Positions 15,950-23,640 of a DNA stretch of 23,990 nt are shown in pieces. Location of the stretch: NCBI GenBank assembly GCA_934271195.1, contig CAKQRB010000018.1:1-23990 (forward strand), read 5' to 3'. The notes beneath the pieces were generated by a model. It did no database searches. It saw only the letters and a program-made list of their open reading frames with translations, and was not told where the DNA came from. The DNA comes from an uncultured Alphaproteobacteria bacterium. GTDB taxonomy: Bacteria > Pseudomonadota > Alphaproteobacteria > RF32 > CAG-239. Numbering within the stretch: the first letter of the stretch is position 1; each line of letters begins with the position of its first letter. The position numbers and the translations under genes were made by a program.

Positions 15950-17098
15950 ATGCTGAAAAATGTCCGGACAGTTCTGGTTGTTTTGATTATTCTTTTTGCG
16001 CTAGCGGCAACAGGATACTTTTTTGCAAAAAAGAAAAGCGAACCGGTTTATCTGTCCAAAATAGACCGCGTTATGTTTGAGCGAAAAAATAAGACGCCGG
16101 GATTTATCATGCGGCTGCCGGACAAAGAAGAAATTTCCAAGATTTCTCAACAAGAAGCACAAAAAGAACCTGCCAAAGAAACGCCGCCTCAGGCTATTGA
16201 AGCCAATGAGCTTCTGGATAAAATCCCGTTGGTGGCAAAACTGGCTAAAAATAGCGTTCAGGAGCCATTAAAATATATTAATGCCGACAAAAACCTGATT
16301 GAGGAAAAAGACGGCGCTTATCTTCCCAAGATTGGAAAAAACGGCGAAAAGGCATGGATTGAATATGGCAAAACGGAAGAAATCCAACCGAATTTTTACA
16401 GAGTTTCCGTTATTATCAACGGCCTCGGGCTGGATTCAACGGTAACGGCCGCGGCTATTGAGAGCTTGCCGGCAAATGTATCGTTGTCTTTTTCACCTTA
16501 TGCTTCAGATATAGACAGACAGATCAAAACCGCACGCAGCATGGGACATGAAACTTATGTGGATTTGCTTCTATCCTCAAAAGACTTCTTAAAATCAGAC
16601 ACGGGCCCGCTGGCAATGAGTATGACCGCTGGTTTTGAAGAAAATCTGCGTCGTTTAAAAAAATCTCTGAATATTGACGCTCCGGTCGGCGGGTTGGTTT
16701 TTCAGCGTGGCATTGTTGATTTTGACAATCCGCAAAGAATGAAAGACCTTTTTAAAGAAATTAACAATATGGGGCTTTTGGCCATTGACGCGACCGGCGA
16801 AAATTATATGGAAAAAATCGGCAGTATCGGTTTACCTCGCAAAAAAGCCGAAATCGTTATTGACAGCTATTTTGTGCGAGAAGAAATTGACAAGCGGCTG
16901 GCGGCGGCAGAAAAATTGGCGCAAAAAAACGGCAGCGTTTTGGTGGTTGTCAATCCCAAGCCGGTCGTCCTGCATGCCGTTAATGACTGGATTGCCTCAT
17001 TTTCTCCGCAAATATCAGACTATCAGGAACTTAAAAACACAGTTATTGAAAAGCCGCTGGCGTTGGTTCCGGTTTCTAACGTGGTTGTGGAAGAATGA
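15950..17098 (+). CDS. yibQ: YibQ-type divergent polysaccharide deacetylase family protein
   Basis: A 382-residue protein with an AAGGAAG ribosome site just before the ATG. A hydrophobic segment at about 5-25 serves as signal anchor. A low-complexity Lys/Glu/Pro linker follows, then a divergent deacetylase fold (about 140-375). Family features visible are RVSVIINGLGLDS, LPANVSLSFSPYAS, ARSMGHETYVDLL, a GLLAIDATG strand, VIDSYF, and a C-terminal ALVPVSNVV strand that matches the LvPvS ending of the family. Catalytic activity of the family has not been shown as far as I know. The conserved position after envC suggests a role in peptidoglycan or division. Its last four bases overlap the rppH start (ATGA), so the two are translationally coupled. 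Confidence 0.85.
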   Translation: MLKNVRTVLVVLIILFALAATGYFFAKKKSEPVYLSKIDRVMFERKNKTPGFIMRLPDKEEISKISQQEAQKEPAKETPPQAIEANELLDKIPLVAKLAKNSVQEPLKYINADKNLIEEKDGAYLPKIGKNGEKAWIEYGKTEEIQPNFYRVSVIINGLGLDSTVTAAAIESLPANVSLSFSPYASDIDRQIKTARSMGHETYVDLLLSSKDFLKSDTGPLAMSMTAGFEENLRRLKKSLNIDAPVGGLVFQRGIVDFDNPQRMKDLFKEINNMGLLAIDATGENYMEKIGSIGLPRKKAEIVIDSYFVREEIDKRLAAAEKLAQKNGSVLVVVNPKPVVLHAVNDWIASFSPQISDYQELKNTVIEKPLALVPVSNVVVEE

Positions 17099-17586
17099 GT
17101 GGATTGTATCGTCTGAATGCCGGCATTGTGCTTTTTAACCGAGAAGGAAAAGTTTTGGTTTGCGCCCGCGCGGACAAGCCGGATATGCAGTGGCAGTTTC
17201 CGCAAGGCGGCATAGATGACGGAGAAACGCCGGCTCAGGCGGCAGAGAGGGAACTGAGAGAAGAAACAGGGATTGCGACGGCAAAAATGGTTTATGCCGC
17301 TCCGCTGGCCGTTAAATACAATTATCCGCCCGCTGTTTTGGAAAAATTTCAAAAAATGGGGCGTTTGCATATCGGACAAGAGCAATACTGGTTTTTGTTT
17401 TTCTTTCCCGAAAACGAAAAAATAAATTTTGCAACTCATCCGGAAGAAATTGAGTTCAAAGCTTATGAGTGGATTGATTTTCACGAAGCCGTGCAGCGGA
17501 TTGTAGGCTTTAAGAAAGAAAGTTACCGTTATGCGGCAGAAGTTTTTACTCCCGTAATCCGCAATTATCTTGCAACAATTAAATAA
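17095..17586 (+). CDS. rppH: RNA pyrophosphohydrolase RppH (Nudix)
   Basis: Removes pyrophosphate from 5'-triphosphate RNA ends and so opens mRNAs to RNase E decay. The 163 residues match alphaproteobacterial RppH (also called IalA or NudH). The Nudix box is complete at 38-60: G-x5-E-x7-REL-x-EE-x-GI, with the metal-binding glutamates present. The flanking WQFPQGGID and the late EYWFLFFF-like strand (QYWFLFFFPENEK) and EWIDFHEAV support RppH over other Nudix members. The ATG overlaps the yibQ stop by four bases. It is last in the gpmI operon. The convergent yraN stop lies only 2 bases after the rppH stop, with no visible terminator between them, so transcripts from both sides may overlap. Confidence 0.95.
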   Translation: MSGLYRLNAGIVLFNREGKVLVCARADKPDMQWQFPQGGIDDGETPAQAAERELREETGIATAKMVYAAPLAVKYNYPPAVLEKFQKMGRLHIGQEQYWFLFFFPENEKINFATHPEEIEFKAYEWIDFHEAVQRIVGFKKESYRYAAEVFTPVIRNYLATIK

Positions 17587-17588
17587 AT

Positions 17589-17954
17589 TCAGCTTAGCCA
17601 AGCGTTTTCAATATGCTTTATCTGCAAAGGAAAGGCAACCAAAACAGCATCAAAGCGAAAGTCATATCCGGCGTACTGCGGGTTTTTCTGTAAAAAAGCT
17701 TTGGCTCCACAGATAATACGCTGTTGCTGACGCAGACTGACGGCATAGGCGGCTTTATTCAAATCAGAGCGTTTTTTGACTTCAACAAAAATCAGCAGAT
17801 TTGCTCTGGCGGCAATAATATCAACTTCGCCGGCATTGGTTCCTCGGCCGGTGATATAATTGCCGGCAACAATTCGAAAACCTTTGAGACGCAGATAGTT
17901 TTGCGCAAGAAATTCGGCTGCTTTGCCGGCCATATAAGAATTTTTACTTTTCAT
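17589..17954 (-). CDS. yraN: YraN/UPF0102 family nuclease-fold protein
   Basis: A 121-residue protein of the UPF0102 family, predicted to have a PD-(D/E)XK-like endonuclease fold related to Holliday-junction resolvases; the biological role is not settled. The likely catalytic residues are present: E17 region AEFLAQNYL, E43 and D45 in AGEVDII, and E58 with K60 in FVEVKKRS. The start overlaps the end of rsmI by 11 bases, so translation is probably coupled; no independent ribosome site stands out. The rsmI-yraN neighbourhood beside an LpoA-like lipoprotein is the same trio as the yraL-yraM-yraN region of E. coli. Confidence 0.92.
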   Translation of the reverse strand: MKSKNSYMAGKAAEFLAQNYLRLKGFRIVAGNYITGRGTNAGEVDIIAARANLLIFVEVKKRSDLNKAAYAVSLRQQQRIICGAKAFLQKNPQYAGYDFRFDAVLVAFPLQIKHIENAWLS

Positions 17955-18780
17955 TTTTTATCTTTAACGCCAGTTCATAAACTTTGTTTTTATTTAGATT
18001 ATATTCCTCTACCAACGTCCTAACCGCTAATTTCAGACTCATCTGCTCCAGCTTTTCTTTCAACAGGACTTCAATGTCTGCAGGCGGCGGCGTTTTTTCT
18101 TCCGCCGGCGCTACCATAAAAACAAACTCGCCTTTGGGTTCTTTTTCCTTGAAATATGCCGTCAGCTCTTCTGCAGTTCCGTTCAGGCATTCTTCATAAA
18201 GTTTGCTGATTTCACGAACAACGGCAAGTTCTCTGCCGCCAAAGACGTCTTTTGCCGCTGCCAGCGTTTTAAGAATACGCTGTGCCGTTTCATAATAAAC
18301 GACAGTTGCGTCGAGCTCGGCATAGGACTTGAACAATTCAATCCGAGCCTTATCTTTATTAGGAATAAAACCGGCAAACATAAACTTGTTGGTCGGCAGT
18401 CCGGAAAGCTGAAGCGCACAAATCAGCGCGCAGGCACCGGGTAAAACGGTAATATATATTCCCTGCTCCCGACAGCGACGGATTAGCTTGTAACCGGGGT
18501 CGGATATCAGCGGCGAACCGGCATCGCTAACCAGCGCAACGGCCTGTCGGCCGTTTTGAACGGCGTCAATCAGTTTTTGCGCCTGTTCGTCTTCGTTATG
18601 ATCATGCAGCGTGATGAACGTTTTTTTCAGGCTGACGCCCAGCAGAGAAAACAGTTTTTTGGTAACGCGCGTGTCTTCGCAGGCAATGATCGGCGCTTCT
18701 TTTAAGGTTTCAACCGCGCGGGCGGAAATATCTCCGAGATTGCCTATCGGCGTGGCAATGATGTATAATCCGTTTTTCAT
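17944..18780 (-). CDS. rsmI: 16S rRNA (cytidine1402-2'-O)-methyltransferase RsmI
   Basis: SAM-dependent tetrapyrrole-methylase-fold enzyme that 2'-O-methylates C1402 of 16S rRNA in the decoding centre. It has 278 residues, normal length. N-terminal signature LYIIATPIGNLGDIS (5-19), then CEDTRVTKKL (34-43), LVSDAGSPLISDPGYKLI (83-100), LPGACAL and GLPTNKFMFAGFIP. The C-terminal helical domain ends in a LNKNKVYELALKIK segment typical of the family. A GAAGAGA site precedes the ATG. yraN follows with an 11-base overlap. The 80-base divergent spacer to the lipoprotein gene has no clear promoter match on this strand; the partial candidates I saw were weak. Confidence 0.97.
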   Translation of the reverse strand: MKNGLYIIATPIGNLGDISARAVETLKEAPIIACEDTRVTKKLFSLLGVSLKKTFITLHDHNEDEQAQKLIDAVQNGRQAVALVSDAGSPLISDPGYKLIRRCREQGIYITVLPGACALICALQLSGLPTNKFMFAGFIPNKDKARIELFKSYAELDATVVYYETAQRILKTLAAAKDVFGGRELAVVREISKLYEECLNGTAEELTAYFKEKEPKGEFVFMVAPAEEKTPPPADIEVLLKEKLEQMSLKLAVRTLVEEYNLNKNKVYELALKIKNEK

Positions 18781-18860
18781 ATTTTCTCTTCTTTACAACA
18801 GCATCTTTTTACTTTAAACATTATGCAGATGATTGTTTTATATTTTGGGAAAAAAAGCAA

Positions 18861-20246
18861 GTGTTAAAAAAATTTAGTTTGGCAGTGCTGTGTCTGGTTT
18901 TGGCGGGCTGCGGTACATCAAGAATCAGCACGTCCGGCGGAACCCGCGACATTAATACCGATATAAGCGAGGTGACCCTGACGACGAACAGTTATCAGAA
19001 CAAGAATCTGTTTCGGGTCGGTATGCTGTTGCCTTTGACCGGCAGTGCGGCAACAGTCGGCAAAGGAATGAAAAACTCAGCCCTTTTGGCACTTGACGAC
19101 GTTCAGAATTCTAATCTGGTTCTGCAATTTTATGATACCCAGAGCTCCCAGAGCGGTGCAAGAATTGCTATTGAAAATGCGGTTTCGCAGCAGGCTGACC
19201 TGATTATCGGCCCGTTGATGAGTACCGAGGTTCAGGCTTCTTCCGGACGGGCAGTTGCCGACAATATTCCGATGATTGCTTTTTCGACCTCGCAAGACGT
19301 GTTGCAACCCGGCGTTTATACATTGGGACTTTTGATTGACGAACAGGTTGAAAGAATCATGAATTATGCCGCGGCGGAAGGACGCAGTCGGCTTGCCCTG
19401 CTGGTTCCGGACAATAATCTCGGCCTTTCGGTTGCCCGTGCAGCAGTTCGCGCGGCTCAAAAAAACAGCTCAACCATTGTAAAAATTGCTTTTTATCCGC
19501 CAAATACATCAAATTTTTCCGAAATTCTAAAAAAGCTGACGAATTATTCCGTCCGGCATGCCGAAATGCAGCGTAAAAAAGCAGCCTTAAAAGCCCGTGC
19601 CGATGCCGGTGATACCAAGGCTAAAAGGGAACTGGCGCGAATTAAGACAACGGACTCTTCAGACGATGTGGATTTTGACGCCGTTTTGATTCCGGAATCG
19701 GGTACCAAGCTGAAATCGGTTATTTCAATGTTCGGATATTATGACATTTATGCCCCGAAAGTAAAATTTCTTGGAACATCTATTTGGGAAAATACTCCGA
19801 TGAATAAAGAATCTCTGGCGCTTAACGGCTGGTATCCGCGGCTTTCCCGTTATCAAAGCAGCTATTTTGCCGATAAGTATTATAATTTTTATAATGAAAA
19901 ACCGCGCAGTCTTTATTCCTTTGCTTATGATGCTGTTGCTTTGGCTTCCGCACTTTCCAGACATCAGGGCACTGATTTGAACGCCGCGATTACCAGTCCG
20001 GAAGGATTTATGGGCATCAACGGCGCTTTCCGCTTCTTTGAAGACGGCAGCAACCAGCACAGTCTTGATATTATGGAGATTAAATCGCAAGGCGATGTGG
20101 TTATTGACGCGGCGCCAAAAAAATTTGACGTTTTTGATTACGGTATGTCTTATCATCAGAACATTTATGACTTTGCGGCAGAACAGGCGCCTCTTATTAT
20201 AGGGAAAGATGCCGCCCTTGCCCGTTCGCAAATTTATGCCCGTTAG
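18861..20246 (+). CDS. lpoA: LpoA-like outer-membrane lipoprotein, PBP activator family
   Basis: A 461-residue lipoprotein starting with GTG at 18861 after a GGGAAA stretch. The signal MLKKFSLAVLCLVLAGC has the lipobox LAGC with acylated Cys17. A Ser/Thr-rich linker (18-45) leads into a periplasmic-binding-protein type I fold (about 50-450), with strands and turns such as RVGMLLPLTGSAATVGKGM, ADLIIGPLMS, IPMIAFSTS and a late LYSFAYDAVALA. This is the LppC/LpoA C-terminal fold. A charged helical insert lies at about 232-265. E. coli LpoA also has an N-terminal TPR domain, which is absent here. The position next to rsmI/yraN is the classical one. Activation of the class A PBP at 9946-11727 is inferred, not shown; the symbol is tentative. 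Confidence 0.85.
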   Translation: MLKKFSLAVLCLVLAGCGTSRISTSGGTRDINTDISEVTLTTNSYQNKNLFRVGMLLPLTGSAATVGKGMKNSALLALDDVQNSNLVLQFYDTQSSQSGARIAIENAVSQQADLIIGPLMSTEVQASSGRAVADNIPMIAFSTSQDVLQPGVYTLGLLIDEQVERIMNYAAAEGRSRLALLVPDNNLGLSVARAAVRAAQKNSSTIVKIAFYPPNTSNFSEILKKLTNYSVRHAEMQRKKAALKARADAGDTKAKRELARIKTTDSSDDVDFDAVLIPESGTKLKSVISMFGYYDIYAPKVKFLGTSIWENTPMNKESLALNGWYPRLSRYQSSYFADKYYNFYNEKPRSLYSFAYDAVALASALSRHQGTDLNAAITSPEGFMGINGAFRFFEDGSNQHSLDIMEIKSQGDVVIDAAPKKFDVFDYGMSYHQNIYDFAAEQAPLIIGKDAALARSQIYAR

Positions 20247-20271
20247 ATTTTAGTATATGATAACTCAGATT

Positions 20272-20301
20272 TTGCTTGAAAAGTATTGCAAAACAGACAA
20301 T
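20272..20301 (+). promoter_or_regulatory. ffs: Candidate promoter for the SRP RNA
   Basis: TTGCTT (20272-20277), 18 bases, GACAAT (20296-20301). The expected start at about 20308-20311 agrees with the base of the SRP RNA closing stem. The match is moderate. Confidence 0.4.
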
Positions 20302-20310
20302 ATTAGGAGA

Positions 20311-20403
20311 TGGAGAACGCCGGACCGGCTGCCCGCCAATCTGGTCAGGTTCGAGAGGAAGCAGCCATAACGGGATGTGACGGGGTTGGTTGTTCTCCAC
20401 CAG
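20311..20403 (+). ncRNA. ffs: Small signal recognition particle RNA (4.5S type)
   Basis: RNA scaffold of the SRP that binds Ffh and targets membrane proteins. The closing stem pairs TGGAGAAC (20311-20318) with GTTCTCCA (20392-20399). The apical Ffh-binding domain is clear: GGTCAGGTT, a CGAGAG cap with a GNRA (GAGA) tetraloop, then GGAAGCAGCC, which forms the symmetric and asymmetric internal loops. Length of about 93 bases fits small bacterial SRP RNAs. A run of eight T follows at once. It lies directly upstream of dnaX, the usual alphaproteobacterial place. Confidence 0.95.
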
Positions 20404-20411
20404 TTTTTTTT
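20404..20411 (+). terminator. U-tract ending the SRP RNA
   Basis: Eight T follow 4 bases after the G/C-containing closing helix of the SRP RNA, so the RNA's own helix can act as terminator stem. The dnaX ATG is only 13 bases further on. Confidence 0.6.
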
Positions 20412-20424
20412 AAGTTATGTGACT

Positions 20425-22167
20425 ATGGCAGAAGAAAATAAAGATCAATATGTTGTTTTAGCGCGAAAATACCGCCCGCAGAGTTTTGACGACCTGCTAG
20501 GGCAAGATGCGCTTGTGCAAACACTGACCAATGCCATTCAAAATAACCGCTTACATCATGCTTATATGCTGACCGGCATTCGCGGCGTGGGAAAAACCAC
20601 AACAGCGCGAATTATTGCAAAAGCCCTGAATTGTACCGGTGCTGACGGTAACGGCGGCCCGACGGTTCATCCCTGCGGCGTGTGCGAAAACTGCAAAGCC
20701 ATTGCTGCCGATCGGCATATTGACGTTATGGAGCTTGACGCGGCGTCTCGTACCGGCGTGGACGATATTCGTGAAATCCTTGACGGCGTCCGCTACAAGC
20801 CGACCAATGCCCGCTACAAAATATATATCATCGATGAAGTTCATATGCTTTCCAAAAATGCATTCAACGCCTTGTTGAAGACTTTGGAAGAGCCGCCGTC
20901 ACACGTTAAATTTATTTTTGCCACGACAGAAATCAGAAAAGTTCCGGTTACCGTGCTTTCTCGTTGCCAGCGCTTTGATTTGCAGCGACTGACGATTGAT
21001 ACGTTGTTTAATCACTTCAAAAACATTATCGGCAAAGAAGGATTGCAGGCCGAAGACGAAGCTTTGAAAATTATTGCCAAGGCGGCTGACGGTTCTTGCC
21101 GCGACGGGCTGTCACTGCTTGATCAGGCGATTTCTCTCAGTGCCGGCGGTATAGTCAAGACCGATATTGTCAAAAATATGATTGGTCTGGCCGATAGGAA
21201 TCAGACTTTTGAGCTGTTTGAACAGTTGGCCGAAGGCAAAACCGAAGATATGCTTGCCAATTTGCAAGAACAATACCGAAACGGTGCAAATCCGGTTACT
21301 ATCTTGCAGGATTTGGTCAATATTACCCACATGATTGCAAAGACAAAGATTATTCCGGCGTCATTAAACGGTTCAGACCTTTCAGAAAGCGAAAAAGAGC
21401 TTTGCACCAAGTTGGGACCGAAAATTCCGATTGCCGTACTGTCAAAAATCTGGCAAATGCTACTGAAAGGCATTGCCGAACTGGCAGTCGCGCCGGTGCA
21501 GATTGACGCTGTGGAGATGATTTTAATCCGTATTGCCTATGCCGCGGCTTTACCAACTCCTTACGAGCTTTTAAACGACGTAAAAAAAAACTCTAGCCTA
21601 ACCGCACCGCTTATTGTACCGGAAAAAAAAAGTGCTGATGACATCTTAAATGCCGTCGGCAGCGGAAAAAAAATAAGCTCTTTGCAAAACGACTCTTCTT
21701 CTGCCGAAACAAGCCGAAACTTTCTGACATTCAGCACGCCGGAAGCCTTGGTTGACTATTTGGAAAACAACAAAAAAATGTTGCTTTCCTACAGTCTGAA
21801 AAACGATGTTTCCATCAGCGAATTCCGTGACAGCTATATTAAAATGATTTTGGACAAGAAAGTCGACGCCGGCTTTATTATGGCTTTGCACAAAACATTG
21901 CTGGAAATTACCGGAAAGCAATGGAAAATTGATACCCAGTACGGCGAACTTGGTATTACGCTGGCAGCCAAAGAGCGCGCCAAAGACGAAGAAGCCAAAA
22001 AGGACATTATGGAATATCCTCTGGTCAAGGCAATTATGGCAGAATTTAAGGGCGCCAGAATTGAAACGATGACCAGAAACATTATAGAAGCCGAACAAAA
22101 TTCGCTGCTGAACAGTTTTGACGACGAGTTTGGCGAAAGTGAAATTTATACCACAGATGAGGAGTAA
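20425..22167 (+). CDS. dnaX: DNA polymerase III subunits gamma/tau
   Basis: Clamp-loader ATPase of the replicative polymerase. From the ATG at 20425 it has 580 residues; the frame is open upstream into the SRP RNA, but that part is not protein-like. Motifs are Walker A GIRGVGKTT (51-59), the zinc ligands C70, C84, C87 and C90, Walker B IIDEVH (135-140), sensor ATT (167-169) and the SRC motif with Arg180. Domains I-III end near 370, a flexible hinge spans about 385-440, and a tau-type C-terminal domain (about 440-580) would bind the polymerase alpha subunit. Three A-tracts sit in the hinge (separate entry) and could give a shorter gamma form. No clear Shine-Dalgarno precedes the ATG. ybaB follows after 8 bases, then recR and pgpA. 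Confidence 0.97.
   Translation: MAEENKDQYVVLARKYRPQSFDDLLGQDALVQTLTNAIQNNRLHHAYMLTGIRGVGKTTTARIIAKALNCTGADGNGGPTVHPCGVCENCKAIAADRHIDVMELDAASRTGVDDIREILDGVRYKPTNARYKIYIIDEVHMLSKNAFNALLKTLEEPPSHVKFIFATTEIRKVPVTVLSRCQRFDLQRLTIDTLFNHFKNIIGKEGLQAEDEALKIIAKAADGSCRDGLSLLDQAISLSAGGIVKTDIVKNMIGLADRNQTFELFEQLAEGKTEDMLANLQEQYRNGANPVTILQDLVNITHMIAKTKIIPASLNGSDLSESEKELCTKLGPKIPIAVLSKIWQMLLKGIAELAVAPVQIDAVEMILIRIAYAAALPTPYELLNDVKKNSSLTAPLIVPEKKSADDILNAVGSGKKISSLQNDSSSAETSRNFLTFSTPEALVDYLENNKKMLLSYSLKNDVSISEFRDSYIKMILDKKVDAGFIMALHKTLLEITGKQWKIDTQYGELGITLAAKERAKDEEAKKDIMEYPLVKAIMAEFKGARIETMTRNIIEAEQNSLLNSFDDEFGESEIYTTDEE
21582..21673 (+). promoter_or_regulatory. dnaX: Cluster of three A-tracts in the dnaX hinge, probable slippage signal
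   Basis: Runs of 9 A (21582-21590), 9 A (21623-21631) and 8 A (21666-21673) lie within 92 bases of coding sequence. At the first run the zero frame reads GTA AAA AAA AAC. A shift to -1 (or one extra A in the mRNA) reads AAA CTC TAG, a 390-residue product. A shift to +1 ends at TAA four codons on. At the second run the -1 frame reads AAG TGC TGA, and the +1 frame also stops soon. At the third run the +1 frame meets TAA at once. A product ending here keeps the whole clamp-loader core and loses the tau domain, as gamma does in E. coli. No strong upstream Shine-Dalgarno or downstream hairpin is visible, so transcriptional slippage is favoured. Confidence 0.6.
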
Positions 22168-22175
22168 TAAAAACA

Positions 22176-22496
22176 ATGATGAATATTCAAGGAATCATGA
22201 AACAGGCGCAGGCCATGCAGAAAAAAATGGAAGAAATGCAGGAAAAACTGGCTCAGGAAGAATGTGAAGGCACAGCCGGCGGCGGTATGGTCAAAATTAC
22301 GCTGAACGGCAAGTTTGACATGAAGAAAATCATCATTGACAAATCTTTGGTTAATCCGGAAGAAACAGACATTTTGGAAGACTTGATTACGGCTGCGTAC
22401 AATGACGCCAAAAACAAAGTGGACGCTAATATGCAAAAAGGCGTTTCCGATGTGACCGGAGGCCTGAATCTCGGCGGTCTGAAACTGCCGTTTTAG
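22176..22496 (+). CDS. ybaB: Nucleoid-associated protein, YbaB/EbfC family
   Basis: A 106-residue DNA-binding protein that acts as a dimer. Two long helices carry the sequence: MKQAQAMQKKMEEMQEKL near the start, and ILEDLITAAYNDAKNKV further on. A beta meander lies between them (GGGMVKITLNGKFDMKKIIID), and a glycine-rich GGLNLGGLKLPF tail follows. A GAGGAG ribosome site at 22160 is the dnaX 3' end, 10 bases before the first of two adjacent ATGs (22176, 22179). The dnaX-ybaB-recR order is widely conserved in bacteria and hints at a link to replication-associated repair, though the exact role of YbaB is unclear. Confidence 0.95.
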   Translation: MMNIQGIMKQAQAMQKKMEEMQEKLAQEECEGTAGGGMVKITLNGKFDMKKIIIDKSLVNPEETDILEDLITAAYNDAKNKVDANMQKGVSDVTGGLNLGGLKLPF

Positions 22497-22506
22497 GAGA
22501 GTTTTT

Positions 22507-23103
22507 GTGGCCGGACAAGATATTGAAAAACTGGTAAAGCTGGTTTCAAAGCTGCCGTCATTGGGAACGCGCTCCGCCCGACGGATTGTTTTGCAGCTGC
22601 TCAAAAAGAAAGAAACACTGTTTCTGCCGCTGATTGAGGCTATGCAGCAGGTGGCAGAAAACATCAAAACCTGCGAAATCTGCGGCAATTACGACACTAC
22701 CTCTCCCTGCTCCGTTTGTGCCTCGCAGGTACGAGAAAATCATATTTTGTGCGTGGTACAGGATGTGGCTGATTTATGGGCGATGGAAAGGGTTTCTTTT
22801 TTCAAAGGAAAATATCACGTTTTGGGCGGCATTCTTTCGGCTATTGACGGCATAACGCCCGAAGATCTGAATATTGAACTGATGCTTAAGAGAATCGACA
22901 ACGAGAGTATTAAAGAAATCATTTTAGCGTTGCCGGCTACGGTAGACGGGCAGATTACCGCAAATTACATTAATTCTCGTTTGAAAAATCGTGAAGACAT
23001 TAAAGTTTCAACGCTGGCGCAAGGGATTCCGATGGGCGCCGAGCTTGATTATATGGACGAGGGAACAATTCAGCTGGCGCTTAATGCCCGCAAACTTTTG
23101 TAA
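22507..23103 (+). CDS. recR: Recombination mediator RecR
   Basis: Works with RecO (and RecF) to load RecA on gapped DNA. It has 198 residues with a GTG start at 22507, after GGAGAG. The helix-hairpin-helix part is LPSLGTRSARRIVLQLL (16-32). The zinc finger cysteines are C56, C59, C68 and C71. The TOPRIM domain begins at about 79 and the C-terminal part has TLAQGIPMGAELDYMD with a final helix. One oddity: where family members usually have VVE at the start of TOPRIM, this protein has VVQ (Gln85, codon CAG), while the later Asp89 is kept. It is 10 bases after ybaB and 9 before pgpA. Confidence 0.97.
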   Translation: MAGQDIEKLVKLVSKLPSLGTRSARRIVLQLLKKKETLFLPLIEAMQQVAENIKTCEICGNYDTTSPCSVCASQVRENHILCVVQDVADLWAMERVSFFKGKYHVLGGILSAIDGITPEDLNIELMLKRIDNESIKEIILALPATVDGQITANYINSRLKNREDIKVSTLAQGIPMGAELDYMDEGTIQLALNARKLL

Positions 23104-23112
23104 AAGGATTTT

Positions 23113-23601
23113 ATGATGAAAAACAAATTCGGTTATGTTCTGGCTTCTTATTTCGGTGTGGGATTTTGTCCTTTTGCTTCCGGTACGGCCGGTTCTCTGA
23201 TGACGCTGCCTCTGGCTATGCTGGCAGGATATTACGGCGGCACGACAGGAATTCTGATCGCGGTATTGTTGGCTTTCGGCATTGGTGTCTGGGCGACAAA
23301 CGAGGTTTTGAAAACATCAGAAAACAAAGATCCGTCGCTGGTGGTTATTGATGAAACGGCCGGACAGCTTATGAGTTTTGTGTTAGTCGGCGATCTGCTT
23401 TATCAGAGTTTTGACAAGTGGTATTTGTATATTATAGGTTTTGTTGCTTTCCGCTTTTTCGACATTATCAAAATGGGACCGGTCAGATGGGCGGATTCTA
23501 AACTACATAATGCCTGGGGCGTTATGCTTGACGATGTTTTTGCCGGTATATTCGCCGCAATTCTAATGTTGGGAATTGAGAAATATTTTATGGCTTTTTA
23601 A
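23113..23601 (+). CDS. pgpA: Phosphatidylglycerophosphatase A
   Basis: Inner-membrane phosphatase that makes phosphatidylglycerol from its phosphate, in phospholipid synthesis. It has 162 residues. Family signatures are FGVGFCPFASGTAGSL near 14-29, VIDETAGQL near 77-85 with acidic metal ligands, and FDIIKMGPVRWAD plus WGVMLDDVFAG later. Four hydrophobic segments are seen (about 26-40, 44-62, 86-112 and 142-158). Two adjacent ATGs (23113, 23116) follow an AAAGGA that overlaps the recR stop, so the start is uncertain by one codon. It is the last gene of the dnaX cluster and ends just before a strong terminator. Confidence 0.95.
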   Translation: MMKNKFGYVLASYFGVGFCPFASGTAGSLMTLPLAMLAGYYGGTTGILIAVLLAFGIGVWATNEVLKTSENKDPSLVVIDETAGQLMSFVLVGDLLYQSFDKWYLYIIGFVAFRFFDIIKMGPVRWADSKLHNAWGVMLDDVFAGIFAAILMLGIEKYFMAF

Positions 23602-23608
23602 TTGAGAG

Positions 23609-23635
23609 AAAGGGGAAATTTGTTTTCCCTTTTTT
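23609..23635 (+). terminator. Terminator after pgpA
   Basis: A stem AAAGGGGAAA with TTTTCCCTTT (one G-T pair) and a TTTG loop, followed by a T-run. It starts 8 bases after the pgpA stop and ends the dnaX-ybaB-recR-pgpA transcript. Confidence 0.8.
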
Positions 23636-23640
23636 ATTAT

